Source: Bryobacterales bacterium (GTDB taxonomy: Bacteria; Acidobacteriota; Terriglobia; Bryobacterales; Bryobacteraceae). From it: 64,000 nt of DNA. Every line of letters begins with the position of its first letter. The first letter of the stretch is position 1. Shown piece by piece: positions 17,820-27,200 of this stretch. The position numbers were made by a program, and so were the translations under genes. The notes under the pieces are model-generated. The model made no database searches and had not been told where the DNA came from. It was given only the letters and a program-made list of their open reading frames with translations. The stretch spans positions 62,001 through 126,000 of the forward strand of contig JADZCM010000017.1 of assembly GCA_020851555.1 (NCBI GenBank), given 5' to 3'.

Positions 17820-18856
17820 AGACAGACATGATGGCAGCCGTACTTTACGGCAAGGAGCATTTGCGCGTCGAGCCCGTGGCTGTGCCTCCCATCGAGAGCG
17901 GCGATATCCTGGTTCGCGTTCGGGCCGCGCTGACCTGCGGCACGGATGTCAAGGTGTTCCTGCGAGGCTACCACGCGCGCATGATCGTTCCGCCGGCGGT
18001 GTTCGGCCACGAACTCGCCGGTGATGTCATTGCGGTCGGTGACAAGGTGACCCGGTTCCGCGCCGGGCAGAGGGTGGTGGCGGCCAACTCCGCCCCCTGT
18101 AATTCCTGCTTCTACTGTCTGCGCGGCGCCGAGAACCTCTGCGAGGACCTCATTTTCAACAACGGCGCATACGCCGAGTACATACGGATCCCCGCCCGCA
18201 TCGTCGAGAAGAACACCTACGAGATTCCGGACCACGTGGGTTACCAGGACGCCGCGCTGTCCGAGCCGCTGGCCTGCGTGCTGCGGGGCGTCGAGGAGAC
18301 CGGAATCGGGCCCGGGGACCAGGTCGCCGTGATCGGCCTGGGGTCCATCGGTCTTATGTTCGTAAGGCTGGCGAAGCTCCATGGAGCCAGGGTCATCGCC
18401 CTCGGCAGGCGTACAGCCCAGTTGGAACGGGCTTCCCGCATGGGAGCCGACGAGACTATCGCGGTGCCCGAGGGAACCGACTCCGTCGGTCTGGTGCGCC
18501 GCCTGGCGGGCGGGCGCGGGGTGGACGCCGCCATCGAGGCCGTGGGAACGCCCGCCACCTGGGAGTCGGCGGTCCAGATGGTGAGGAAGGGCGGCACGGT
18601 GAACTTCTTCGGCGGATGTCCGAGCGACAGCCGCATCAACCTCGATACCTCGCTGCTGCACTACTCCGAGATCACCTGTAAGGCGAGTTTTCATCACACT
18701 CCGCGCCACGTCCGCCGGGCGCTGGAGATCATCTCGCAGGGAAGTATTACCGCGCGCGACTTCGTGAACAGCGAGGAGCCCCTGTCGAACCTGCTCGAAG
18801 TCATGCGCTACCTGACCAGCCACAACGGGCATCTGAAAACCGCCATTATTCCGTAG
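17816..18856 (+). CDS. Zinc-dependent medium-chain dehydrogenase 2, in hopanoid operon
   Basis: A second MDR dehydrogenase (346 residues). Catalytic zinc residues lie in ALTCGTDVKVF and FGHELAG, the structural zinc lobe is CNSCFYCLRGAENLC, and the cofactor loop is VIGLGSIGL. It is clearly diverged from its neighbour: the position of the usual His after the catalytic Cys differs (CGTD against CGVCHTD), so it is not a recent tandem copy. GTG 17816 overlaps the upstream stop. Only three bases separate it from hpnC. A shared or sequential role with the first dehydrogenase in side-chain processing is likely but unproven. Confidence 0.85.
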   Translation: MKTDMMAAVLYGKEHLRVEPVAVPPIESGDILVRVRAALTCGTDVKVFLRGYHARMIVPPAVFGHELAGDVIAVGDKVTRFRAGQRVVAANSAPCNSCFYCLRGAENLCEDLIFNNGAYAEYIRIPARIVEKNTYEIPDHVGYQDAALSEPLACVLRGVEETGIGPGDQVAVIGLGSIGLMFVRLAKLHGARVIALGRRTAQLERASRMGADETIAVPEGTDSVGLVRRLAGGRGVDAAIEAVGTPATWESAVQMVRKGGTVNFFGGCPSDSRINLDTSLLHYSEITCKASFHHTPRHVRRALEIISQGSITARDFVNSEEPLSNLLEVMRYLTSHNGHLKTAIIP

Positions 18857-18859
18857 CTC

Positions 18860-19792
18860 GTGACCGCCCCTGCCGCGTTCCTGCCGCCGCGTGAGTTCAT
18901 CCGGTCGGGGCAAGCCGCCGGGCGCGCGTGGCCCGCCGCCGAGTGCCGGGCCTACACTCGCTGGCTGGCGACTACACACTACGAGAACTTCCACGTGGCG
19001 ACTCTGCTGCTGCCCCGCCGGCTCCATCAGGACTTCTTCAACGTCTATGCCTTCTGCCGGTGGGCGGACGACCTGGGCGACGAAATGGGCAGCCCGGCCG
19101 AGAGCCTGCGCCTGCTGGCGTGGTGGCGCGGGGAACTCGATGCGATGTTCCTGGGCGAAGCTACGCATCCCGTGTTCGTCGCGCTGCGGGAGACAGTGGC
19201 CAGCCACGGACTCCCCCCCGGGCCTTTCCAGGACCTGATCCGCGCTTTCGTGCAGGACCAGGAGGTCTGCCGCTACGCGACCTGGGATGAACTGGCCGCC
19301 TACTGCTCTTGGTCAGCCAACCCCGTGGGCCGGCTGGTGTTGCGCCTCTGCGGGTACGCGGACGACGAGCGCGAACGCCTCTCGGACGCCACCTGCACCG
19401 CCCTTCAACTCGCCAACTTCTGGCAGGATGTGGCGGCGGATCTCGAGAAGGGCCGCATCTACCTGCCCCTGGAGTTGTTAAGCAAGCACAACTGCCCGGA
19501 GGCGGACGTACTCGGCCGGCGCGCCACGCGCGCCTTCCGCTCCGCCCTGGAAGAGGCGGTGGAGGTCGCGCGCCGCTACTTCCACCAGGGCTTGCCGCTG
19601 GCCCGCCTGGTACACCGCCGGTTGGCGGTGGATATTGAGCTCTTCAGTCGGGGCGGCCTCCTGGTCTTGGACAAGATCGCCCGCCAGGAATACGACGTGT
19701 TTTCGGCGCGCCCGGTCATTTCTCGCTCCGAGCGGGCCTGGCTCCTGCTGGCGACGCTGGCCCGTGCGGCCTTCCCCAAGGCGGCGGGATGA
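18860..19792 (+). CDS. hpnC: Squalene synthase-like HpnC (presqualene diphosphate to hydroxysqualene)
   Basis: HpnC (310 residues) is a trans-isoprenyl diphosphate synthase relative; in the HpnCDE route it turns presqualene diphosphate into hydroxysqualene. The two aspartate-rich motifs are seen in FCRWADDLGDE and NFWQDVAADLEKGRIYLP. GTG at 18860 is used as start because it directly follows the dehydrogenase stop. Its TGA overlaps the hpnD ATG. HpnC rather than HpnD is assigned from order and from the NYENFHVATLLLP-type N-terminal region (here HYENFHV). Confidence 0.92.
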   Translation: MTAPAAFLPPREFIRSGQAAGRAWPAAECRAYTRWLATTHYENFHVATLLLPRRLHQDFFNVYAFCRWADDLGDEMGSPAESLRLLAWWRGELDAMFLGEATHPVFVALRETVASHGLPPGPFQDLIRAFVQDQEVCRYATWDELAAYCSWSANPVGRLVLRLCGYADDERERLSDATCTALQLANFWQDVAADLEKGRIYLPLELLSKHNCPEADVLGRRATRAFRSALEEAVEVARRYFHQGLPLARLVHRRLAVDIELFSRGGLLVLDKIARQEYDVFSARPVISRSERAWLLLATLARAAFPKAAG

Positions 19793-20640
19793 CCACTCTC
19801 GGGGACTCCTTCACCTTCTGCCGCCGCGTCACCCGCCGGCGCGCCCGGAATTTCTACTATTCCTTCGTCCTGCTGGGCCGGGCGGAGCACGACGCCCTCT
19901 GCGCGCTCTATGCGTTCATGCGGCACTGTGACGACCTGAGCGACGACAGCGACGACCCCGCCCAGGCCCGGATCGCGATCGCCGCCTGGAGGCGGGACCT
20001 GGAAGCGGCGCTCGGGGGCCACCCGCCCGGACATCCCGTCTGGCCCGCCCTGAGCTGCGTGGTTGAACGCTACCGGATCCCGCACGCCTATCTCATGGAG
20101 ATGATCGACGGGGTTGCCTCGGACCTCGAAGCGCGGGAGTTCGTCTCGTTCGAGCAACTGTACCGTTACTGCTACCAGGTGGCATCGGTCGCCGGCCTGT
20201 CGCTGATCCACGTGCTGGGTTTCGAGTCCGGGCGGGCGCTGGAACTGGCGGAGAAGTGCGGCGTGGCTTTCCAATTGACCAACATCCTGCGTGATGTCTC
20301 CGAGGACGCCGCGCGGGGCCGGGTCTATTTCCCTACCGAGGATCTCGCCCGCTTCGGCCTGGGACCCGCCGCTATTCTCGAAGGAGCCGCCGGCGGTGAC
20401 TTTCAGGGCTTGATGAGGTTTGAGGCCGCCCGGGCGGCTGCACTTTACGGGGAGTCGATGGAACTGGTCGGGCTCGTGCGCCCGAACAACCGGGCCGCGC
20501 TCTGGGCCCTGATCGAGATCTACCGCCGCCTGTTGAGAAAGATGGAACGCTGCGGCTTTGCAGTCCGCGGCCGCCGCATCTCGCTTACGACGTGGGAGAA
20601 GGCGGCCGTCCTCGCCAGCGCCCTGCTGCGTCGGCGGTGA
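19789..20640 (+). CDS. hpnD: Presqualene diphosphate synthase HpnD
   Basis: HpnD (283 residues) condenses two farnesyl diphosphates into presqualene diphosphate. The aspartate-rich motifs are MRHCDDLSDD and LTNILRDVSEDAARGRVYFP, with the conserved ARNFYYSFVLL near the N-terminus. It starts at the ATG within the hpnC stop (ATGA) and is the last gene of the operon. No hpnE desaturase follows: the next gene, 42 bases on, is on the opposite strand. Confidence 0.94.
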   Translation: MTTLGDSFTFCRRVTRRRARNFYYSFVLLGRAEHDALCALYAFMRHCDDLSDDSDDPAQARIAIAAWRRDLEAALGGHPPGHPVWPALSCVVERYRIPHAYLMEMIDGVASDLEAREFVSFEQLYRYCYQVASVAGLSLIHVLGFESGRALELAEKCGVAFQLTNILRDVSEDAARGRVYFPTEDLARFGLGPAAILEGAAGGDFQGLMRFEAARAAALYGESMELVGLVRPNNRAALWALIEIYRRLLRKMERCGFAVRGRRISLTTWEKAAVLASALLRRR

Positions 20641-20682
20641 GGGTGGGCCGGCGGGTGAATTCGCCGCCGCGGGCCGCTGAAG

Positions 20683-21429
20683 CTACCTGGGCGCTCGCCC
20701 GGCTGGGGCCGCCTCCGTGTCGAGGAACAGGACGCAGCGGGGATGGGTTCTCAGGACCGACGCCGGACAGTCCGGAGAAATGGGGCCGCCGAGGGCCGCC
20801 TCCACCGCCCTCCGCTTGCGCGAGCCTGGCACGGCCGCGAACACCGCCGGAGCGCTCATGATGCGAGGGATGGTCAGGGTAAGAGCGCGTGCGGGCACCT
20901 CCGAGATCGAACGGAAAGCGCCGTCATGCACCTGCTGGCGGCGGCATGCCTCGTCCAGATCTACGATCTTGACGGCCAAGGGGTCCTTGAAATCAGCCAC
21001 GTGCGGGTCGTTGAAAGCCAGATGGCCGTTCTCTCCGATTCCGATCAGGGCCAGGCTGGGAGGGTTTTCTTCCAGCAGCCGCGCATAGCGCCGGCACTCC
21101 GCTTCGGGGCCGGGCGCCTCCCCGCGTAAGCCGTGGAAGCCGCCGATGGGGATGCGAGAAAGAAAGCGGGCTTTCAGCAGCCCGCGCAGCGACTGGGGGT
21201 GGGCTTCGTCAAAACCCACATACTCATCCAGGTGGAACACGGTCACCCGGCCCCACTCAATCCCAGGCTGAAGCGCGAGCGCATCCCAGGTATCGAATTG
21301 TGAAGGCGCCGAGGCCAGAAGGACGGCGGCCTGCCCTTGCCCCGCGATCCGCTCCCGAAGTTCGTCCGCCACAGCGGCCGCCGCGGCGGCGCCCATGGCC
21401 CGTGCCGTGTCGTAAATCCGTACGTCCAC
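20683..21429 (-). CDS. NagB/6-phosphogluconolactonase-family sugar-phosphate isomerase
   Basis: A 248-residue protein of the glucosamine-6-phosphate deaminase family. VFHLDEYVGFDEAHPQSLR and IGIGENGHLAFNDPHVADF carry the general-base Asp and the Glu-His pair typical of NagB, so conversion of glucosamine-6-phosphate to fructose-6-phosphate is plausible. The C-terminal third is divergent (VPGSRKRRAVEAALGGPIS is kept), and it is shorter than E. coli NagB, so another amino- or keto-sugar phosphate is possible. It converges with hpnD. The two enolase-family genes lie upstream on the same strand after a 132-base gap. Confidence 0.8.
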   Translation of the reverse strand: MDVRIYDTARAMGAAAAAAVADELRERIAGQGQAAVLLASAPSQFDTWDALALQPGIEWGRVTVFHLDEYVGFDEAHPQSLRGLLKARFLSRIPIGGFHGLRGEAPGPEAECRRYARLLEENPPSLALIGIGENGHLAFNDPHVADFKDPLAVKIVDLDEACRRQQVHDGAFRSISEVPARALTLTIPRIMSAPAVFAAVPGSRKRRAVEAALGGPISPDCPASVLRTHPRCVLFLDTEAAPAGRAPR

Positions 21430-21561
21430 GCTACCAGCCTATCCGAGTGCGGCGCCGCCTTGGGATACACACGCCCTCAGGCGCACTGCCGCAAGCTCTT
21501 GGCCTCCACCCTGCCGGCGAGTTGAAGACCTCACTTGAACTCTGAGGGATGCACCACATAC

Positions 21562-22839
21562 CTACGCGGAAGCGATGGTCTCGACCGCGGCGTCGCCGTT
21601 CCGGAATGCCTCCTCGCGGACCTGGAGTCCCAGTCCGGGAGCCTCCGGAGCGGTGACGTATCCGTTCACGGGGACGGGCACGCCGTCCAGGAAGCGCGGG
21701 TAAAGGTCATTGTACAGGTGATAGACGCTCTCCATGATGTAGAAGTTGGGGAGCGAGGTGGCGGTATGAATGGACGCATACCACAGGATCGGCCCGCCGC
21801 CCGTATGCGGCGATGTGGGGATCTTGTAAGTGTCCGCCAGGTCCGAGATTTTCTTGGCCTCCGAGATGCCGCCGCACCAGGTGACGTCCCACATGACGAC
21901 ATCGACGGCGCGGGCTTCGAACATCTCGCGGAACCGGTATCGGGTGGCGAGGCGCTCGCTGATGCACACCGGTATCGACGTTTCCCGCGCCAGTGAGGCG
22001 TACGCCTCCAGGTTGTCCGGCAGCATCGGATCCTCGAGGTACATGATGCCGTAAGGCTCCAACGACTTCGCAATCTGCATCGAACAGGGGAGGTTCCACC
22101 GGCTGCTCAGATCGAGTGCGATCTCCATCTCGTCTCCGGCAACTTTCCGGATGCGCTGAATCGGGTCCAGCGACTGCCGCAGTTCGGCCTGGGTGATGAA
22201 GGTTCCTCCGTGCCGGGCGAGCGCGTTGACCGGCCCCCGGTCGTACGGGTAGAGCTTGATGGCGCGGATACCGCGCTTGAGCAGGAATTCCGTGATCTTC
22301 TCGGGGGCGTCGTGCTCGCGCATGCCGTTGATCGTCCACCCGTTCATGGTGTTGTAGACCAGCAGCCGGGACTGAGCCTGTCCGCCCAGCAGCTTGTAGA
22401 GGGGCAGCCCCGAGATCTTCCCCAGGATGTCCCACTGGGCGATGTTAATCGCGGTCAGGATGCGGAACTCTGCCCCGCCCCAGGGCTGGTAGGAAATGCG
22501 GTAGAAGAGATCCCGCCACAGCCCCTCGATGTTGGTGGGGTCTCTGCCCAGCACCATGCCGGCGAGCTGCTTCAAAGCGCCCGCGTGCGCGTCGTAGCCG
22601 GGGTAGGTCTCCCCGATGCCCACGACGCCCTGGTCCGTGTGCAGGCGCACCCAGAACCAGTTGGGCGCAACTCCCTGTGTGCGCAGGTCGGTGCGGAACC
22701 GCACCGCCTCGACCTTGGTGATCTTCATTGGCCCGGCGCTCGCCGCCGCCGCCCGGGCCGTATCCGTCAACACGCCGATGCCGAGCGGCGCGGCAACCGC
22801 CTGAAGCAGTTGCCGCCTGCTCGTTCTTGCGCCTTGCAT
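21562..22839 (-). CDS. Tat-exported enolase-superfamily enzyme (mandelate racemase/sugar-acid dehydratase type)
   Basis: A 425-residue enolase-superfamily protein with a twin-arginine-like leader (RTSRRQLLQAVAAP). Metal ligands are suggested by ALDLSSRW, MYLEDPMLPD and CISERL, and a base His by PTSPHTGGG, matching the mandelate racemase subgroup. Likely chemistry is dehydration or epimerisation of a sugar acid. ATG 22839 is preferred over an upstream start because GGAGG precedes it by 5 bases. Gene 22894-24243 just upstream is a paralogue, and a TonB receptor precedes both, suggesting a joint uptake and conversion locus. Confidence 0.85.
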   Translation of the reverse strand: MQGARTSRRQLLQAVAAPLGIGVLTDTARAAAASAGPMKITKVEAVRFRTDLRTQGVAPNWFWVRLHTDQGVVGIGETYPGYDAHAGALKQLAGMVLGRDPTNIEGLWRDLFYRISYQPWGGAEFRILTAINIAQWDILGKISGLPLYKLLGGQAQSRLLVYNTMNGWTINGMREHDAPEKITEFLLKRGIRAIKLYPYDRGPVNALARHGGTFITQAELRQSLDPIQRIRKVAGDEMEIALDLSSRWNLPCSMQIAKSLEPYGIMYLEDPMLPDNLEAYASLARETSIPVCISERLATRYRFREMFEARAVDVVMWDVTWCGGISEAKKISDLADTYKIPTSPHTGGGPILWYASIHTATSLPNFYIMESVYHLYNDLYPRFLDGVPVPVNGYVTAPEAPGLGLQVREEAFRNGDAAVETIASA

Positions 22840-22893
22840 GAACGCCTCCGTGCCGGCAGATTCCACCGGCGCCGCCCGAGGCTGGTTGTACGG

Positions 22894-24243
22894 CTAGCTC
22901 CAGAGCCGGTCGTTCGGGCCGCGTCCGGGCCGCCCGGGGTTCATCTGCTCCAGATCCCATTGCGGCGTGGGCAGGAAGAAGTTGTTCGGATTGTTCTTCT
23001 TGAGGACCTCTTCGTCAACTGTGATGCCCAGACCGGGGCCCGTGGGCAAGTTCACGTAGCCCTTGTCGATGATTGGCTTGATGTTGGTGATAAGATCGCC
23101 CCAAGACGGATTGTCCACCGCGTGGTTCTCAAGCGCCAAGAAGTTCTCCGTCGCCGCGGAGATATGCACGCAGGCCATGAATCCTACGGGCCCGCTGGCA
23201 TTGTGCACCGCCATCGGCACTCCGTATTCCTGGACCAGATCACCAATCTTGTGAGTCTCCAGAATTCCGCCGGAGGTCAGTGGATCAGGATGGAGTATGT
23301 CAACGGCGTGATTTCTCGCCAACTCGATGAAGCCTTCCTTCAGATAGATGTCTTCGCCCGTGCACGTCGGAACATCGATGGAATCGGTGATCTTCTTCCA
23401 CAATTCGGTGTACTGCCATGGAATGAAGTCCTCCATCCAGGCCAGGTTGAACTTCTCGAAAGCCTTGCCCAGCCGGATACAGGAGTTCACCCCGATGTGA
23501 CCGTAATGGTCCGTCGCGATCGGCACCTCCCAGCCCGCGGCTTCACGGACTTTCGCCATGTACTCCGCCAGCAGCGCGATGCCTTTGTCGGTGTACTCCA
23601 TGCCGGTGAACATGTGCACCGTGCTGCCCGAGATATCCGCTCCGGACGGGAAGACGGCGACCCCAGGAATCTTCGATATGAGGTTGTAGCCGACGTCCGC
23701 CTTGAAGTACGTGAAACCTTCCGCCTTGCGGCGATCGAACCGCTCCTTGAAAACTTTGGCGTCCGATGCTCCCGGCGTGTCGCAATAGATCCGAACCCTC
23801 TCGCGGTGCTTGCCGCCCAGCATCTGCCAGATGGGCACGTTGTAGGCTTTCCCCGCCAGATCCCACAACGCGATTTCCATACCCGACACGCCGCCGCCCT
23901 GGCGGGCGTGGTAACCGAACTGCTTGATCGACCGGAAGATCTTGTCAACGTCGCAGGGGTTCTGCCCAACCACCTTCCGTTTCAACGCCAGCACGTAACT
24001 CGGGATGGCGCCGTCGCGGTTCTCGCCGTAGCCGACAAGCCCCTGGTTGGTGTCCAGGCGGATTACCGCCCCTGCCATGCGCACGTCGGTGATCCTCAGT
24101 TCCGAGGGCTTGGAGGCCGTGTTGGTATGTTGGAGGGCGGCATCCAGCGTCTCATCAGCCCAGAAAGCCGCTCCCGCGGCAGCGGCGGCGCCTCTCAAAA
24201 ACGAGCGGCGTCCTGCCAGCTTCTTTACGGATTCCTTTATCAT
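22894..24243 (-). CDS. Tat-exported enolase-superfamily enzyme, second copy
   Basis: A 449-residue enolase-superfamily enzyme with a Tat leader (AGRRSFLRGAAAAAGAAF). FTYFKADVG gives the KxD motif, IATDHYGHIG, AWMEDFIPW and TGEDIYL give the metal ligands, and MAVHNASGP the catalytic His, as in sugar-acid dehydratases. AGGAGAG precedes the ATG. It is only moderately similar to its downstream neighbour, so the two may act on different sugar acids or in series. A 22-bp palindrome separates it from the TonB receptor gene upstream. Confidence 0.86.
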   Translation of the reverse strand: MIKESVKKLAGRRSFLRGAAAAAGAAFWADETLDAALQHTNTASKPSELRITDVRMAGAVIRLDTNQGLVGYGENRDGAIPSYVLALKRKVVGQNPCDVDKIFRSIKQFGYHARQGGGVSGMEIALWDLAGKAYNVPIWQMLGGKHRERVRIYCDTPGASDAKVFKERFDRRKAEGFTYFKADVGYNLISKIPGVAVFPSGADISGSTVHMFTGMEYTDKGIALLAEYMAKVREAAGWEVPIATDHYGHIGVNSCIRLGKAFEKFNLAWMEDFIPWQYTELWKKITDSIDVPTCTGEDIYLKEGFIELARNHAVDILHPDPLTSGGILETHKIGDLVQEYGVPMAVHNASGPVGFMACVHISAATENFLALENHAVDNPSWGDLITNIKPIIDKGYVNLPTGPGLGITVDEEVLKKNNPNNFFLPTPQWDLEQMNPGRPGRGPNDRLWS

Positions 24244-24269
24244 CGAGAGACTCTCCTATGGAAATGTGG

Positions 24270-24291
24270 GGGGCCGGGCATGCCCGGCCCC
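24270..24291. repeat. 22-bp perfect palindrome between receptor and enolase-family genes
   Basis: An 11-bp GC-rich arm (GGGGCCGGGCA) is followed directly by its exact reverse complement. It lies in the 56-base gap after the TonB receptor stop and before the ribosome site of the next gene on the same strand. It could stabilise the receptor mRNA 3' end or reduce read-through; no T run follows. Confidence 0.7.
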
Positions 24292-24299
24292 TTCAAAGG

Positions 24300-27200
24300 C
24301 TACCAGGTCAACTTCAGCGCCATCTGCAACCGGCGCGGGGAATTCGCCTGGGTACGCCACAGCCCGAAGTTGGCGTTCTGAAGTGAGTTCCCGCCGCTCA
24401 GCGAGCCGAAACGGGTCCTGTTGAGCAAGTTGAACGCCTCGCAACGATACTCCAGTTTAATCCCTTCCTTGATCCCGATGCTTCTCGCAACGGAGATGTC
24501 CTCACCGTAGACCGGCAGGCTACGCAGCTTGGGGTTGTACCGCGTCATGTTCCCGAACCGGTTGTCCGGCTGCGCGCCGAACCACGAAGCCGGCTGGAGG
24601 AAGCTGTCCTTGGCGGGATCGAACTTCTCCCCCGAAATGGCGCCCCGCCAGCCGTCGTAGGTGCTGATCGTGGGGCGGTTACCGCCCGCGGCGAACAGCG
24701 GGAAGCTGATGGTGGTGCCGAGCGACATGGGTGTGCCGCTGACGTACATATGACTGGCGCTGGCCCGCCAGCCGCCGATGATCTTCGACGCCACCCCATG
24801 GTTGACGAACTTGCGGCCGGCCCCAAAAGGCAATTCGTAGACGTAGCTCACTTTCACGCTGTGTGTCTGGTCGATCGACTCGATGGTCTTCTCCAGCCGG
24901 CGGTTGTAATGGTCCATCGCGCCTCCGTCGACGTCGCCCAGCGCCTTTGAAAACACATAGGAGGCCTGGAAGGTCAGGCCGGCGGAATAGCGCTTTTCGA
25001 ACTTGAGCATCATCGAGTGATAGGTGTGGTGGCCGAGCCGGTCACCCGAGCCGTTATAGGTGTCGATTCCCGAGTATTGGGGGAACGGCCGAAGCGCCTG
25101 CCTCACCGTATCTCCGGTACCCCACAGCGTGCTGAAGGCGGCGAACGGCGCCTTGATCCCGGCAGCCGCGGCGGTGGCCGATCCGATCCTGGAATTCAGG
25201 ATCGTACGTCCGGACGCCGTGAATGGGTCCAGGTTCGCGGGGAGGTACATGTAAGCGATCTGGTCGTAGGCGAGCAGGCTGGAAAGAATCTTCCCCACGC
25301 CCATGCCCTTGTAACCTGCCTCCAGGACCGTATTGTTCGAGAGCTGGCGCTGGATGTTAAAGGTGACCGTAACCTCGTCCGACGGCTTCGACCCGACAAT
25401 CCCGTTCCCGTAGGGGGCGTTCTGGCCGTTGCCGACCGACGGATCAATCTTCGGCGGCATCTCCCAGGCAGGCGCGCCGTCTTTCAGAATCCAGAGCGGA
25501 CTCAGGCCCTGGCTGGTGTCGTTGTTCGTCAGCCGCACCACGAACCCAAGGTTGTGGGTGGAATTGGCCGGCGACTTCACGGGTCCGAAACTCCGGGCAA
25601 ATGAACCGCGCAGAACGGTCTTGCTGTCGAGGGCGTAGGAGAACCCAAGCCGAGGACCGATCGCGCCCCACCAGGTCGGCGTCAGCGTACGGGTATTCTC
25701 GCGGCCGGGGCCGTTGCCCGCAAAGATGAGGGCCCCAGGAATTCCATCCGCTCCGGGGTTGGGTTTGGCCAGATCCAGTTCGCTGTACTGGTCTCCACCC
25801 ACGCGTTGCGGAAGCGTGAACTCATAGCGCAGGCCGAGGTTGAGGGTCAGGCGGCGGGTGACCCGCCAGTCGTCCTGAAAGTACGAGGCGTGGTACCGCC
25901 ATTGCGCGTTAATGTAACGCGGCGTGTCAAGGCTGTAATTGCTGACGTAGCCCAGCAGGAACGCCGCAAATGCGCTGCCTCCCCCGGTCGCCTGGTTGGT
26001 GTTGAGCGGAATCGAGGTCGATAGCCGGTTGAAGGTCATGTTCCCCGCGATGTTCTGGAGCCCGAAGCCGTTATAGTCCGTGCGGTTGTACATGTAGCCC
26101 CACTTGAAGGTGTGCGAACCGCTGCTCTTGGTCATGTCATCCTTGAGCTCGAGGACATTGTTGTCGGAGCCGTTGGGCGCCGCCACGCCCCAACCGGTGA
26201 ACTCGCTGTTGGAGAAGCCGACTTGAGGAAAGTTGGCGTTGCAGTCGGGGTAGTTGGGGATGCAGATCCCCTTTTCCTTCCACCCTACGCTCGTGGTAGG
26301 GATGCCGTCGCTCTGCGGAGCGTCCTTATAGGTGGCATAGGAACCGTGATTCTGCCGCCACCGGTTGACGCCTCCGTAGAAGCGGTTCAGCCAGGTGGGC
26401 GAGAGAGTATAGTCCCAGCTCACCCGGTAGACGTCGGACCGGTTGTACCCCGGATTGCCCGAAAGCGGCTTGGGCAGCCCCGGCGCGCCTTCCGGGCCGT
26501 AGTCGTCATAGTCCCGTGTCCGGCCGAAGCTGAACGAAACCCGGTGGTTCGTCGTCAAGACCTGGTCGATCTTGATGTTGTACTTGTTCTGCGGAGAGAT
26601 CGAGGTGCCGTAGGAGATGTAGTTGTTCCGCGTGTACCCCGAGGTGCCGGGCACAAGTCCCGGAACGTTGGGTTTCAGCAGCGGCTGGGCGAACCCTATG
26701 ATCGCCTTCGACATTGAATCGAAGCGGGCCTGCGGGATCTGGTTGTTGACGAACGGGTCCCGCACATAGGTCGAGCCCTGCAAGCGCTGGGAACCCGGGT
26801 CGTAGATCTGATACATCTTGCCGCTGGCGTCCACGAAGTTCCGCAGGTCGCCCGTGAAGAACTCCGGCGGCGGGATGCTGTACGGCGTCGCCGTGGCCCC
26901 CACGCGGTTGCGGAATCCCTCGTAGGAGAAGAAGAAGAACGTCTTGTCGCGGCCGTTGTAGATCTTGGGAAGCCATACCGGCCCGCCGGCGGTCGCTCCG
27001 AAATTATTCTGCTTGTAGACGGGCTTCTTGGCGTTGAAAAAGCCGCGCGCGTCGAGCGCCTGGTTGCGCAGGAACTCGTAAGCGCTGCCGTGGAAACTGT
27101 TCGTGCCGGACTTGGACACGAAACTGACCGAACCGCCGGAGGCCTGCCCGAACTCCGCGCGGAATCCGCCGGATTCCACCGAGAATTCCGTGATGGTCTC

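Noticed and set aside
22210..24381. Long open frame (over 700 codons) antisense to the two enolase-family genes
   Set aside because: No family motif and Arg/Val/His-biased content; the opposite strand encodes complete enzymes with metal ligands. It is a GC-rich shadow.
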